A stretch of 64,000 nucleotides of DNA from an uncultured bacterium (GTDB lineage: Bacteria; Armatimonadota; UBA5829): positions 62,001 to 126,000 of the forward strand of contig CALJES010000006.1 of NCBI GenBank assembly GCA_938074205.1, in the 5' to 3' direction. Below, piece by piece: positions 1 to 8,039 of the stretch (its first letter is position 1; each line of letters opens with the position of its first letter). The notes beneath the pieces were generated by a model, which had not been told where the DNA came from, made no database searches, and was given only the letters and a program-made list of their open reading frames with translations. The position numbers and the translations under genes are program-made.

Positions 1-1
1 T

Positions 2-679
2 GAACGCAATCCTGACTCCGCCTACCTTGTAAACACCATTGGCACATGGAATTTGGCCTGTGCGTGTGCGTCAGTGCAATGCCCAATTGTATACGTTAGT
101 ACAGACTACGTATTTGACGGTGAAAAAACTACGCCGTACTCTGAGTTCGACAACCCTAATCCAATCAATGTATATGGAGCGTCTAAGTTAGCCGGTGAGC
201 AAGCCGTAAGAGATCTGTGTGCCAAACACTTTATCGTTCGCACTTCTTGGATTGTGGCTCCACACGGCAAAAACTTTGCGTTGACAATACTGGATCTTGC
301 TCAAAAGCGCATAGCCGAGGGATCAATAGATAAACCTCTCACCATCGTTGCAGACCAAGTGGGCTCTCCCACTTACGCAAAAGACCTCGCAGAGTTTTTG
401 AGTTCACTCGTCGAATCGCCGCTATATGGGATATACCATTTTACGAACTCCGGCAGCTGCTCATGGTTTGAATTTGCGTCAACTGTTCTAGAGTACGCCG
501 GAATTAATCAGGTCAAAGTGTTGCCCATAAAGTCCGAAGAATGGCCTACGCCAACTCGGAGACCCAAGTACTCCGTTCTCCGACACTACAGATTAGAACT
601 CTTGGGCCGCGACAACGTACGCAGCTGGAAAGAAGCAGTTAGGGAGCTTGTTTCGGAATGGACTACAGCAAAACAGTAA
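2..679 (+). CDS. rmlD: dTDP-4-dehydrorhamnose reductase, 5'-truncated by window edge
   Basis: This is the C-terminal three quarters of an RmlD-type short-chain reductase. The frame is open to the first bases of the window, so the start and the N-terminal NAD(P)-binding glycine loop lie outside. Visible family signatures are STDYVFDG and the catalytic Tyr-x3-Lys in YGASKLAGE (Tyr at about base 173). A region near GSPTYAKDLA matches the family's substrate-side segment. RmlD makes dTDP-L-rhamnose for surface polysaccharide, in the cytoplasm. Its last 22 bases overlap the start of ileS, which suggests translational coupling. A general sugar-nucleotide reductase role cannot be excluded without the rest of the rml genes. 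Confidence 0.88.
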   Translation, partial: ERNPDSAYLVNTIGTWNLACACASVQCPIVYVSTDYVFDGEKTTPYSEFDNPNPINVYGASKLAGEQAVRDLCAKHFIVRTSWIVAPHGKNFALTILDLAQKRIAEGSIDKPLTIVADQVGSPTYAKDLAEFLSSLVESPLYGIYHFTNSGSCSWFEFASTVLEYAGINQVKVLPIKSEEWPTPTRRPKYSVLRHYRLELLGRDNVRSWKEAVRELVSEWTTAKQ

Positions 680-3420
680 ATCTGCCAAAGACTTCCTTTC
701 CTATGAAGGCAGACTTGCCACACAGGGAACCGGGATTCCAAAAGTACTGGGAAGACATTCGGCTATACGAGCAACTTGCCACACGTGAAACTGCCAAAGG
801 TACGTTTGTACTCCACGACGGTCCGCCCTACTCCAACGGAGACATTCACATAGGTCATGCGTTGAACAAGATACTCAAAGACATAATCGTGCGCTACAAA
901 GCTATGAGCGGCTACCGCACACCATTCGTTCCTGGCTGGGATAACCACGGTCTTCCCATTGAAAACAAGGTTATGGATGAGTTTCGCCGCAAAGGTGAAT
1001 CTCCTGACCGTCTGGCGATAAGAAGGGCTTGTCGCGAGTATGCCGCCAAGTGGGTCCACAGGCAAAGAGAGCAGTTCAAGCGGCTTGGGTGTATAGCGAA
1101 CTGGAACGACCCTTATTTGACAATGAGCACTGAATATGAAGCAGCCATCATTAAAGTGTTCGGTGAGCTTGCTGAGCAAGGCTACGTCTACAGGGGGCTT
1201 AAACCGATTCACTGGTGTATATACGATGAGACTGCCTTAGCAGAAGCAGAAATTGAGTACGAGGACCACACATCTCCTTCGGTATTCGTGAGGTTCCCGC
1301 TTGCAAAAGACCCGCACGGATTGTTTGGCGACAAGTCTTTGGAGAACTGTTTCACGATAATTTGGACCACTACCCCTTGGACAATCCCTGCCAACCTTGC
1401 TGTAGCGGTTCATCCAGATTATGAGTATAGTTTCGTTGATTCAGGCGATAATCGCTATCTGATAGCTGCTGAGTTAGCGGCAAAGACAATGGCAGCAGCA
1501 AAAGCGGAATCGTTCTCTGTTGCAAAGACTGTGAGAGGCTCCGAACTAGCTGGCATGGTCTTCAAGCACCCGATATTCGAACGGGATTCGGTTCTGGTTC
1601 ACGCCAATTATGTCACGCTCGACGAAGGCACAGGTGTAGTTCATATAGCACCCGGTCACGGACGCGAGGACTTTGAAACGGGACGGCAATATGGGTTAGA
1701 CGTTCTGTGTCCCGTTGATGAAAAAGGTTACTTTACCGAAGAAGCCGGACAGTTAGCCGGATTGCACATCACTAAGCAAGGCAACTCTGCCGTGTTGAAA
1801 GCACTCCGTGAAGTGGGTCATCTGCTTGCTGAGGATGAGGTAGTTCACAGCTATCCGCACTGCTGGCGCTGCCATAATCCGGTAATTTTTCGAACAACCG
1901 TTCAATGGTTCCTGGCACTTGACCACAAGAACCTTCGCCAGCGCCTGATAGAAGCAATAGAAGAAATAGAGTTCTATCCAAAAGAAACCAAAAATCGCCT
2001 TCTGACGATGATTGAAAACTCCCCCGATTGGTGCTTATCTAGGCAACGGTCTTGGGGAGTAGGAATCCCAGTTTTCTTTTGCGCGGAGTGCGGCGAGCCA
2101 ATAATGAGTCGCGAAACGATAGAGGCGGTTTACAAAGAAGTACTTGAAAACGGTTCAGACTCGTGGTTCGAGAAAACAGCAGAGGAACTGCTGCCACCAA
2201 GTGTTACTTGTCCTAAATGCGGCTTTCATCGATTCTGGAAAGAGACAGATGTTTTAGACGTTTGGTTTGACTCCGGATCAAGCTGCCGCGCAGTTTTGGA
2301 AGGGCGTTGGAAACTAGGTTACCCCGCTGATATGTATTTGGAAGGTTCTGATCAACACCGAGGATGGTTCAACAAGTCCCTGATCATCGGGCTTGCAACA
2401 AAGGGGACTCCGCCATTCCGAGAACTCGTCACGCACGGATTTACCCTTGATGCTGAGGGCCGCAAGATGGCAAAAACTCTCGGCAATGTCATTGCACCTC
2501 AGCAGGTTATCAGAGATGTGGGTGCCGACGTTCTTCGTCTATTCTTTGCAAGTTGTGACTATTTCGAGGATGTACGCATCGGCGACGAGATGTTGACTAG
2601 AGTGACGGACGCGTATCGTAGGATTAGGAATACCTTTCGATTCATTCTCGGAAACCTCTTCGACTTTAACCCGCAAACCGATTCTGTACCGTACGCACAG
2701 ATGCTTGAGCTCGACCGTTTTGCTCTACATCGGCTCCAACAGGTAGTTAGACATACTAGAAATGCTTATGAATCTTACCAGTTTCATAAGGTCTACCACG
2801 CTGTGCACGAGTATTGCGCGGTAGACCTCAGTGGTTTCTACCTGGATGTTCTGAAGGACCGAATGTATATTTCTCCACCGAAATCATTAGAACGGCGCTC
2901 TGCTCAGACAGCTTTGCATGCTATACTGGGTACACTAGTGCGACTGATGGCACCCATTCTTGTTCATACTTGCGAGGAAGCCTGGCAAGAATTGCGCGAT
3001 ACCGACAAGACTCAGTCGGTACACCTGACTGACTTCCCGAGCGTCGACGAGAGTCTTGAAGATCCAGAGCTGGAGCGAAATTGGACAAGGATCCTGGAAT
3101 TAAGGAACAGGGTTCTCTCAGCTTTAGAACGCGCCCGCCAAAATGGAGTGATTGGAAAGCCATTAGAATCAAAAATTCGATTATTGGTGCCGAAGGAATT
3201 GCATGAGTTCCTGCAGCCTTACGCAGACTATTTAGCGTCAGTTTTTATAGTATCGCAGGTTGAACTTCGAGAAGGAGACGCAGAAGAGATAGAAGTACTT
3301 CCGCCAACGGGGGCTAAGTGCGAAAGATGCTGGTTGGTGCTAGAGTCAGTAGGTAGACATTCTGAGCATCCTACACTCTGTGGTAGGTGTGTAGAAGCCC
3401 TCAATGCGATGGAGACATAA
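658..3420 (+). CDS. ileS: Isoleucyl-tRNA synthetase
   Basis: A 920-residue class I aminoacyl-tRNA synthetase that charges tRNA-Ile. The N-terminus (MDYSKTVNLPKTSFPMKADL) is the usual bacterial IleS start, so ATG at 658 is chosen although it overlaps rmlD by 22 bases. HIGH is at about residues 64-67 (IHIGHALNK). The GWDNHGLPIE segment follows. The second class I signature is KMAKT at 603-607 instead of the usual KMSKS. The C-terminal zinc-binding cysteines are C888, C891, C908 and C911. The internal region around residues 230-420 is the CP1 editing domain by position. Length is typical for the bacterial form. No T-box leader is present because the gene starts inside rmlD. Confidence 0.97.
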   Translation: MDYSKTVNLPKTSFPMKADLPHREPGFQKYWEDIRLYEQLATRETAKGTFVLHDGPPYSNGDIHIGHALNKILKDIIVRYKAMSGYRTPFVPGWDNHGLPIENKVMDEFRRKGESPDRLAIRRACREYAAKWVHRQREQFKRLGCIANWNDPYLTMSTEYEAAIIKVFGELAEQGYVYRGLKPIHWCIYDETALAEAEIEYEDHTSPSVFVRFPLAKDPHGLFGDKSLENCFTIIWTTTPWTIPANLAVAVHPDYEYSFVDSGDNRYLIAAELAAKTMAAAKAESFSVAKTVRGSELAGMVFKHPIFERDSVLVHANYVTLDEGTGVVHIAPGHGREDFETGRQYGLDVLCPVDEKGYFTEEAGQLAGLHITKQGNSAVLKALREVGHLLAEDEVVHSYPHCWRCHNPVIFRTTVQWFLALDHKNLRQRLIEAIEEIEFYPKETKNRLLTMIENSPDWCLSRQRSWGVGIPVFFCAECGEPIMSRETIEAVYKEVLENGSDSWFEKTAEELLPPSVTCPKCGFHRFWKETDVLDVWFDSGSSCRAVLEGRWKLGYPADMYLEGSDQHRGWFNKSLIIGLATKGTPPFRELVTHGFTLDAEGRKMAKTLGNVIAPQQVIRDVGADVLRLFFASCDYFEDVRIGDEMLTRVTDAYRRIRNTFRFILGNLFDFNPQTDSVPYAQMLELDRFALHRLQQVVRHTRNAYESYQFHKVYHAVHEYCAVDLSGFYLDVLKDRMYISPPKSLERRSAQTALHAILGTLVRLMAPILVHTCEEAWQELRDTDKTQSVHLTDFPSVDESLEDPELERNWTRILELRNRVLSALERARQNGVIGKPLESKIRLLVPKELHEFLQPYADYLASVFIVSQVELREGDAEEIEVLPPTGAKCERCWLVLESVGRHSEHPTLCGRCVEALNAMET

Positions 3421-3422
3421 CC

Positions 3423-3782
3423 ATGAGCAAGAAACTCGACGTAAACAAATTTCGTAAAATGCTCCTGCAACAGCGTGAACAGCTTATAGCAGAGCGTCGA
3501 GCCAGCGCACAAGGTCACGGAGAGGATGGTGTTGAACTCTCGGACTACGATAATCACCCCGCGGACGCTGCTTCTGAAACGTTCGAGAAAACCAGAGAAT
3601 ACGCTCTAGACGCAAACTTCCGACAGATTATTGAATACATCGACGAAGCTCTTCGGAAGATTGATCAAGGCACGTACGGAATTTGTGACAGGTGTGGAGA
3701 ACCAATCAGCATCGAACGCTTGAAAGCGATTCCCTATGCCACATTGTGCATAGCGTGTCAGGAATCTATCGAGAGGCGATGA
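3423..3782 (+). CDS. TraR/DksA-family zinc-finger protein
   Basis: A 119-residue protein with a charged, probably helical coiled-coil N-terminal half and a C-terminal four-cysteine zinc finger (C88-x2-C91-x17-C109-x2-C112, in CDRCGEP...CIACQ). This is the DksA/TraR zinc-finger architecture; family members bind the RNA polymerase secondary channel or are related general stress proteins. ATG at 3423 follows the ileS stop by two bases; the frame upstream of it is open but lacks family similarity. It sits directly between ileS and lspA, a neighbourhood in which DksA-like genes often occur. Whether it is a true ppGpp co-regulator or a YteA-like protein cannot be told from sequence alone. Confidence 0.85.
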   Translation: MSKKLDVNKFRKMLLQQREQLIAERRASAQGHGEDGVELSDYDNHPADAASETFEKTREYALDANFRQIIEYIDEALRKIDQGTYGICDRCGEPISIERLKAIPYATLCIACQESIERR

Positions 3783-3783
3783 T

Positions 3784-4281
3784 TTGCGATCCGCTAGGGC
3801 GTTGAGGCTTTATGTAGTCGCTGCAGCCACAGCGGTTCTGGATCAGGCAACCAAACTGGCCGCCCGGGCACTGTTGACACCTGGAAAGTCTGTAGCCATT
3901 ATTCCCGGCTTTTTTGACCTTGATCTTGTATACAACAGAGGTGCTGCATTCGGTATTCTGCCCGACTGGACGCCCTTGTTGGTTATTCTCGGACTTTGCG
4001 CAATATACGCGTTCTTCAGGCTGGGAAATAACGCGGCAACTCAAAGCTCTCGTCTAATATTTGCCTTGGGGCTATTGACCGGAGGCGCAATAGGTAACCT
4101 CATCGATCGCTTTGCTAGCCGAGAGCAAGCTGTTACCGATTTTATTAGTCTCCACATCACTGCACGTGGAAGAATTTATTCTTGGCCGAATTTCAATGTC
4201 GCTGACATCGGAATAGTGACCGGAGCAGCTCTTCTAATCCTGAATGTTTACGCTTTTGAAAAGGCACGCAATGTCAAATGA
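3784..4281 (+). CDS. lspA: Lipoprotein signal peptidase (signal peptidase II)
   Basis: A 165-residue inner-membrane aspartyl protease that removes the signal peptide from diacylated prolipoproteins. The two catalytic aspartates are visible: D108 in GNLIDRF and D141 in NVADIG. The conserved N-terminal segment LDQATK and the VYNRGAAFG motif are also present. Four hydrophobic segments are expected and seen. The start is TTG at 3784, one base after the stop of the zinc-finger gene; no in-frame ATG is available. It overlaps the next gene by four bases (ATGA). With lgt 0.5 kb downstream, two of the three lipoprotein maturation steps are encoded together. Confidence 0.95.
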   Translation: MRSARALRLYVVAAATAVLDQATKLAARALLTPGKSVAIIPGFFDLDLVYNRGAAFGILPDWTPLLVILGLCAIYAFFRLGNNAATQSSRLIFALGLLTGGAIGNLIDRFASREQAVTDFISLHITARGRIYSWPNFNVADIGIVTGAALLILNVYAFEKARNVK

Positions 4282-4799
4282 TAGGTTATTTCCGACTTCG
4301 CCGCAGTCCTCGGCCAAAGATTAGAATAGAGCTCACTGAAGCAGACCAAGTTCTGGAAGCAATGGCCTTTCTCGGAGTAGTGTTAAGTGTCACCACACTT
4401 CTAACCAACTGGCACAGGGTTCCATCTCGCGTTCCTATGCAATTTGACCTATATGGGAAGGCGACTGAGTGGGGTTCCAAAAATACTCTGCTCCTGCTAT
4501 GTGGGTTAGTCGTACTGTTCTACTTGCTGATCACAATACTGAATCGCTTTCCGCACGTGTTCAACTATCCGGTACCTATTACTGAGCAGAACGCTAGGCG
4601 CCAGTACGCTATTGCAACCCGCGCTCTTCGCTGGCTGAAGCTCGAACTGGTCTGGGGTTATGGATACCTCTTGGCAGCGTGTATTCGGACAAGCTCGAAT
4701 CCGTCGTCACACCTGAGCCCTTGGTTTATGCCTGTGTTTCTTGGAACCGTCTTCATGACCTTAGCAGTGATGATCGTGGGATCATACAAGGCTAGATAA
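4278..4799 (+). CDS. DUF1648-type membrane protein
   Basis: A 173-residue protein with about four hydrophobic segments. After the first membrane segment it has RVPSRVPMQFDLYGKATEWG, which resembles the DUF1648 signature (LPxxIPxHxNxxGxPDxW followed by SK). DUF1648 proteins are membrane proteins of poorly known function; some act as immunity or sensing partners of peptides in Firmicutes. It starts within the lspA stop (ATGA overlap) and ends 13 bases before lgt, so it is very likely co-translated with both lipoprotein-processing enzymes. No enzymatic motif is visible, and a role in lipoprotein processing would be a guess from position only. Confidence 0.7.
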   Translation: MIGYFRLRRSPRPKIRIELTEADQVLEAMAFLGVVLSVTTLLTNWHRVPSRVPMQFDLYGKATEWGSKNTLLLLCGLVVLFYLLITILNRFPHVFNYPVPITEQNARRQYAIATRALRWLKLELVWGYGYLLAACIRTSSNPSSHLSPWFMPVFLGTVFMTLAVMIVGSYKAR

Positions 4800-4812
4800 C
4801 AAGGTTCGAACT

Positions 4813-5565
4813 ATGCACTCAACCCTTGTCGAAATATTCGGCATACCTATTAGGTCCTACGGGCTGATGCTCGTCATCGGATTTCTTCTAGGAGTATGGC
4901 GGGCTGCACGAGTCGGTCGGACCAAAGGAATCCCCACAGAAAGAATGTGGGATTTGGGTCTAGTCGTTCTTGCGACTGGCGTCTTAGGGGCACGGCTCGT
5001 ATACGTCGCCCTAAACTATGAAAGCGTGAGCATAAAAGAGTTCTTCCGATTATGGAACGGTGGACTCAGTTTTCACGGTGGAGTGGCGTTCGCCCTGCTT
5101 TTTGGATGGGTGTTCTTAAATCGAGTAGGCATACCATTTTGGACTGCGGCTGACGTAGTTGCGCCATCAACTGCCATTGGTTACGCGGTTACTAGGATTG
5201 GATGTTTCCTCAATGGATGCTGCTATGGCGCTCCAACAACGCTGCCGTGGGCAGTGCGCTTTAATAACCACGGGTTTATCACTCCACCATCTCATCCAAC
5301 ACAGATATATGCCGCCGCAGCAAATCTGGTAATATTCTTCGTCTTGGCGAGACTAGAAAAGGTTCCTAGAGCTCCGGGCTTTGTGTTCGCGAGCTACATG
5401 GCTATGTACTCGATTTACAGATTCGCTATTGAATTCCCGCGCAAGGGTTACACCGCACAGGAATGGATATTAGGGCTCACGCAAGCACAATGGGTTAGCT
5501 TGGTCATTCTTGTCGTGTCGTTGCCCTGGATTGCTAAAACGCGTGATCGTCGGAACGCACAGTAA
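4813..5565 (+). CDS. lgt: Prolipoprotein diacylglyceryl transferase
   Basis: A 250-residue multi-pass inner-membrane enzyme that transfers diacylglycerol from phosphatidylglycerol to the lipobox cysteine of prolipoproteins. Family hallmarks are RSYGLMLVIGF near the N-terminus (the catalytic H in E. coli is replaced in many lineages), GGLSFHGG, the Lgt signature RIGCFLNGCCYG and HPTQIYA. Seven hydrophobic segments fit the family. It is the third gene of the lspA-DUF1648-lgt unit, 13 bases after the DUF1648 gene. The downstream neighbour is convergent, with about 50 bases between the two stops. Confidence 0.95.
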   Translation: MHSTLVEIFGIPIRSYGLMLVIGFLLGVWRAARVGRTKGIPTERMWDLGLVVLATGVLGARLVYVALNYESVSIKEFFRLWNGGLSFHGGVAFALLFGWVFLNRVGIPFWTAADVVAPSTAIGYAVTRIGCFLNGCCYGAPTTLPWAVRFNNHGFITPPSHPTQIYAAAANLVIFFVLARLEKVPRAPGFVFASYMAMYSIYRFAIEFPRKGYTAQEWILGLTQAQWVSLVILVVSLPWIAKTRDRRNAQ

Positions 5566-5617
5566 AGCGAGCAATGCGATTGCTGCGAGACCTAACCACA
5601 ACAAAAGACCGACTAAG

Positions 5618-6406
5618 CTACTGGTTTGTCGATTCTTCCTCCATATCCACCTTAAAAGTTACCGTTGCGTTAGGTGCTTCCATCCATTCTGCGCCCTTCT
5701 TTATGGAGACCGTAACCTTGTCGGGGCTGTAAAAAGTTTGTCCCTCTTCATCAGTGCCTCTTACGTTTCCGATCAAAGTGACAAGTTGGTTTTTGTCGTC
5801 GTATATGAGCTTTTCTGCGCTGACAGTTCGTTTGTCCTGACTAAGCTTTACGCCGCCTGAAGCAACAGCAGTCTTTGAACGATAGTCGTATTCGAGCCTT
5901 GCGCAGGTGACAGTAGTCGGTTTCGAAAGTTTTGCCCTAATTGACTCGTTGTCCTTCTGCCCAGTGTCGGCTTCATGTTCTTCCCCGGACTTCGGTTTGA
6001 CTAATAGAGTAACGTTGCCTTCCAGGATTCCGAGTCGCTTCTTGAAATAGACGATCCCTTTGTCCGCAACGATGTCACATTCCGGATCGCTTACTGTGAT
6101 CTTACCAGACGACACCGCCGTGCTAGTCTTGCGATCATACTGAACTTCCTCACAGGTCAGTACTGTGTCTCCGTGCGTGAACTTTACTCCGCCGGACAAA
6201 ATGACCTTGTCATCTTGTCCCCAAACAGCCTTCATAAGCTTAGCTTGATAAGTTATTGTCTCCGTGCGCTTCTTATTCGCGGTCTCGTCTTTATCCGACA
6301 ACCGGCTTTGCGTTTCCTGGGCCCACAAGACACATCCACACAGAAGGCTGATGCCAAGAAGCAATATAGGCTTTCCATTCCTGACCAGTTTTTCCGACTT
6401 TAACAT
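5618..6406 (-). CDS. lptA: LptA/OstA-like lipopolysaccharide transport protein
   Basis: A 262-residue exported protein. An N-terminal hydrophobic signal segment ends near CVLWAQ; it contains a cysteine but not a clean lipobox. The mature part has repeated OstA-like beta units, for example VILSGGVKFTHGDTVLTCEEVQYD, IVADKGIVYFKKRLGILEGNV and SAEKLIYDDKNQLVTLIGNV. These match the LptA/OstA beta-jellyroll that bridges the periplasm for lipopolysaccharide. ATG at 6406, one base after the lptC stop, is preferred over an upstream TTG inside lptC. A charged insert of about 30 residues (SGEEHEADTGQKDNE) splits two of the repeats. No LptB, D, F or G is in the window. Confidence 0.82.
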   Translation of the reverse strand: MLKSEKLVRNGKPILLLGISLLCGCVLWAQETQSRLSDKDETANKKRTETITYQAKLMKAVWGQDDKVILSGGVKFTHGDTVLTCEEVQYDRKTSTAVSSGKITVSDPECDIVADKGIVYFKKRLGILEGNVTLLVKPKSGEEHEADTGQKDNESIRAKLSKPTTVTCARLEYDYRSKTAVASGGVKLSQDKRTVSAEKLIYDDKNQLVTLIGNVRGTDEEGQTFYSPDKVTVSIKKGAEWMEAPNATVTFKVDMEEESTNQ

Positions 6407-6407
6407 T

Positions 6408-6995
6408 TCACAATTTGCTTTCAACGTTTATCCTGCCAAACACGTCGAACAGTTTGAGTTCTCGAGCACGGAGATCTAGTGTGAGAGTGCGAGCGGTTAC
6501 TGAACCCAGCAACGACCGAAAATATACAGGCCCAGATGTGATGAGAACCATCCTTGATGTGTTCCACCTAAACCCTTGGGTGTTGATTATCTGGCCTTCA
6601 GGACTGCGTGCGCAGACACCGTGGGAAACAAACAGATCGCCAGAGAATGCATCATATCTAATCATTCCCGCATCAACATTCAGAGCGGGCGTGTGATCCT
6701 GGTAAACTATGCCCTGCTTTATCCCTATTAGGCTTATAACCCTGCGGTCTCGGGACAATTCCGCAGTTTTTGCGTGCAGACTCCAAAGCTTGATCCCTTT
6801 TGAAAGGGCTACGATGCGAGCATCCTTGGCACGCATGAGTGCAGATGGAAGCTGTAAAGGACCCAAAGGGGGCGTAGTATACGGCAGGCGGTGTCTGAAA
6901 ACGAAAAGACTCACCGCCATAAACGCCGCAAGAAGAACTAAGAACGCTAGCGGCCAACGCTTTCTCGCAGTATTTAGCTCGGTCAGCCGCTTCAT
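6408..6995 (-). CDS. lptC: LptC-like bitopic membrane protein of LPS export
   Basis: A 195-residue protein with a short basic N-terminus, one membrane helix (about residues 15-32) and a periplasmic beta-rich part. The segment ARIVALSKGIKLWSLHAKTAELSRD followed by GIKQGIVYQD resembles the LptC core (x-G-x-x-W-x-L-x-A). LptC receives LPS from the LptB2FG transporter and passes it to LptA. The gene lies 12 bases after the lipoprotein gene and one base before lptA, which supports the assignment more than sequence does. Similarity is weak, as is usual for LptC. Confidence 0.75.
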   Translation of the reverse strand: MKRLTELNTARKRWPLAFLVLLAAFMAVSLFVFRHRLPYTTPPLGPLQLPSALMRAKDARIVALSKGIKLWSLHAKTAELSRDRRVISLIGIKQGIVYQDHTPALNVDAGMIRYDAFSGDLFVSHGVCARSPEGQIINTQGFRWNTSRMVLITSGPVYFRSLLGSVTARTLTLDLRARELKLFDVFGRINVESKL

Positions 6996-7007
6996 ACAAG
7001 TGCTTCT

Positions 7008-7877
7008 CTAGAAACTAGGAGGCGGCGGAGGTTCTATGGGTGTCGTGCCCCCTCCTCCGCCGATGTCAAGAACTGTAATCGCGCCTAGAGCTGTTGTTTG
7101 GTTGGTAAGCACAGCGTTTGGAACGGGAATACTATTCTGACTTACAATGGTGCCCTGAAACTGCACCTGTAGTGATGAAGATAGACCGGCACTTGTTAGA
7201 TCTATTTTGAAAGTCGGCGGCCAAGGGCCTCCAGAGAACAGGGGTAAAACAGCCGCATCTCTACCCAGATTCACCGCGAAATATCCCTTAGCGCCAGTTT
7301 TTGTTGTGTAAACCTTGACTGTGCCGAACTCTACCCGCACATTGGGCAAACCCTTCTTGTCCGACGCTTTAACAACACGCCCGATTATTACTGTATCTTT
7401 GGATGGATAAGGAACGGGGGGAGGATTATTAGGATCAGTAACTTCCGTTACTCGAATCGCGCCCAAACTGCTCGTGGTGCCATTCAGCACTTCTATTGGA
7501 ATGTCCACCCAATCTGGATCGTAAGTCTGTCCTCTGTAGGTAACCAGCGTAGTAGTCGGAAAGGCTGGTCCAGCAGCACTTGTATCCACCTGGAAATACC
7601 CGAGCAAGTTATCTGTGTCGCTAATGCGGATTCTGAACTCGCCCTTGCTGTCAGTCGTGGCTGACAGGAAACTATCAGCCAATGGAAGCCTGATGACTAC
7701 TCCTCTGACGCCCTGACCTGTGGCAGAACTCACCACTGTACCGGTCAAGTATCCTGATTCCGTACTAGGAGGTGTCACAGGAGGCTTCACAGGCGACAAC
7801 CCGGGACCCCCTCCCCCGCATCCGACGATGGTAACGGCAGTGACTGCCAAATAGAATGCAATCAGGAACTTTTTCAT
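7008..7877 (-). CDS. Lipoprotein with two carboxypeptidase-regulatory-like domains
   Basis: A 289-residue exported lipoprotein. The signal peptide ends in the lipobox IVGC (cysteine about residue 20), followed by a Gly/Pro-rich linker. Two beta-sandwich repeats resembling CarboxypepD_reg/SdrD-B-like domains follow: GYLTGTVVSSATGQGVRGVVIRL...TDSKGEFRI and TVIIGRVVKASDKKGLPNVRVEF...TKTGAKGYFAV. The C-terminus is a Gly and Pro tract (IEPPPPPSF). ATG at 7877 has AAGGAG nine bases upstream and is preferred over the TTG one codon earlier. It is the first gene of a unit with lptC and lptA, so a role in outer-membrane assembly is possible but not shown. Confidence 0.8.
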   Translation of the reverse strand: MKKFLIAFYLAVTAVTIVGCGGGGPGLSPVKPPVTPPSTESGYLTGTVVSSATGQGVRGVVIRLPLADSFLSATTDSKGEFRIRISDTDNLLGYFQVDTSAAGPAFPTTTLVTYRGQTYDPDWVDIPIEVLNGTTSSLGAIRVTEVTDPNNPPPVPYPSKDTVIIGRVVKASDKKGLPNVRVEFGTVKVYTTKTGAKGYFAVNLGRDAAVLPLFSGGPWPPTFKIDLTSAGLSSSLQVQFQGTIVSQNSIPVPNAVLTNQTTALGAITVLDIGGGGGTTPIEPPPPPSF

Positions 7878-7916
7878 CAACGACGACTCCTTGTGATACT
7901 CCGTTAAGATCGGTCA

Positions 7917-7945
7917 ATTATACTCGAAGCGTCTGCCTTCAGCAA
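7917..7945 (-). promoter_or_regulatory. Candidate sigma-70-type promoter for the lipoprotein-lptC-lptA unit
   Basis: On the minus strand a perfect -10 TATAAT (bases 7917-7922) lies 17 bases after TTGCTG (7940-7945). The -35 matches only the TTG half of the consensus. It sits 40 bases before the ATG at 7877. The 162-base gap after csaB that holds it contains nothing else I recognise. Confidence 0.6.
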
Positions 7946-8039
7946 GACGAACCCAGGGTGACCCTACAGTTCCAAACCTCCGGCAGCGCTGCAAATTCCT
8001 TTCCTATGACTAGAGCGGCGAAAATGAAGTTCCTTGGAC

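Noticed and set aside
5566-5617. Possible bidirectional terminator between lgt and lptA (AGCAAT/ATTGCT)
   Set aside because: Only a 6-bp stem with a three-base loop and no T tract on either strand.
5510-5860. Plus-strand open frame of 116 codons running from the end of lgt into lptA
   Set aside because: It is low in family-like sequence, overlaps two well-supported genes and has no start signal.
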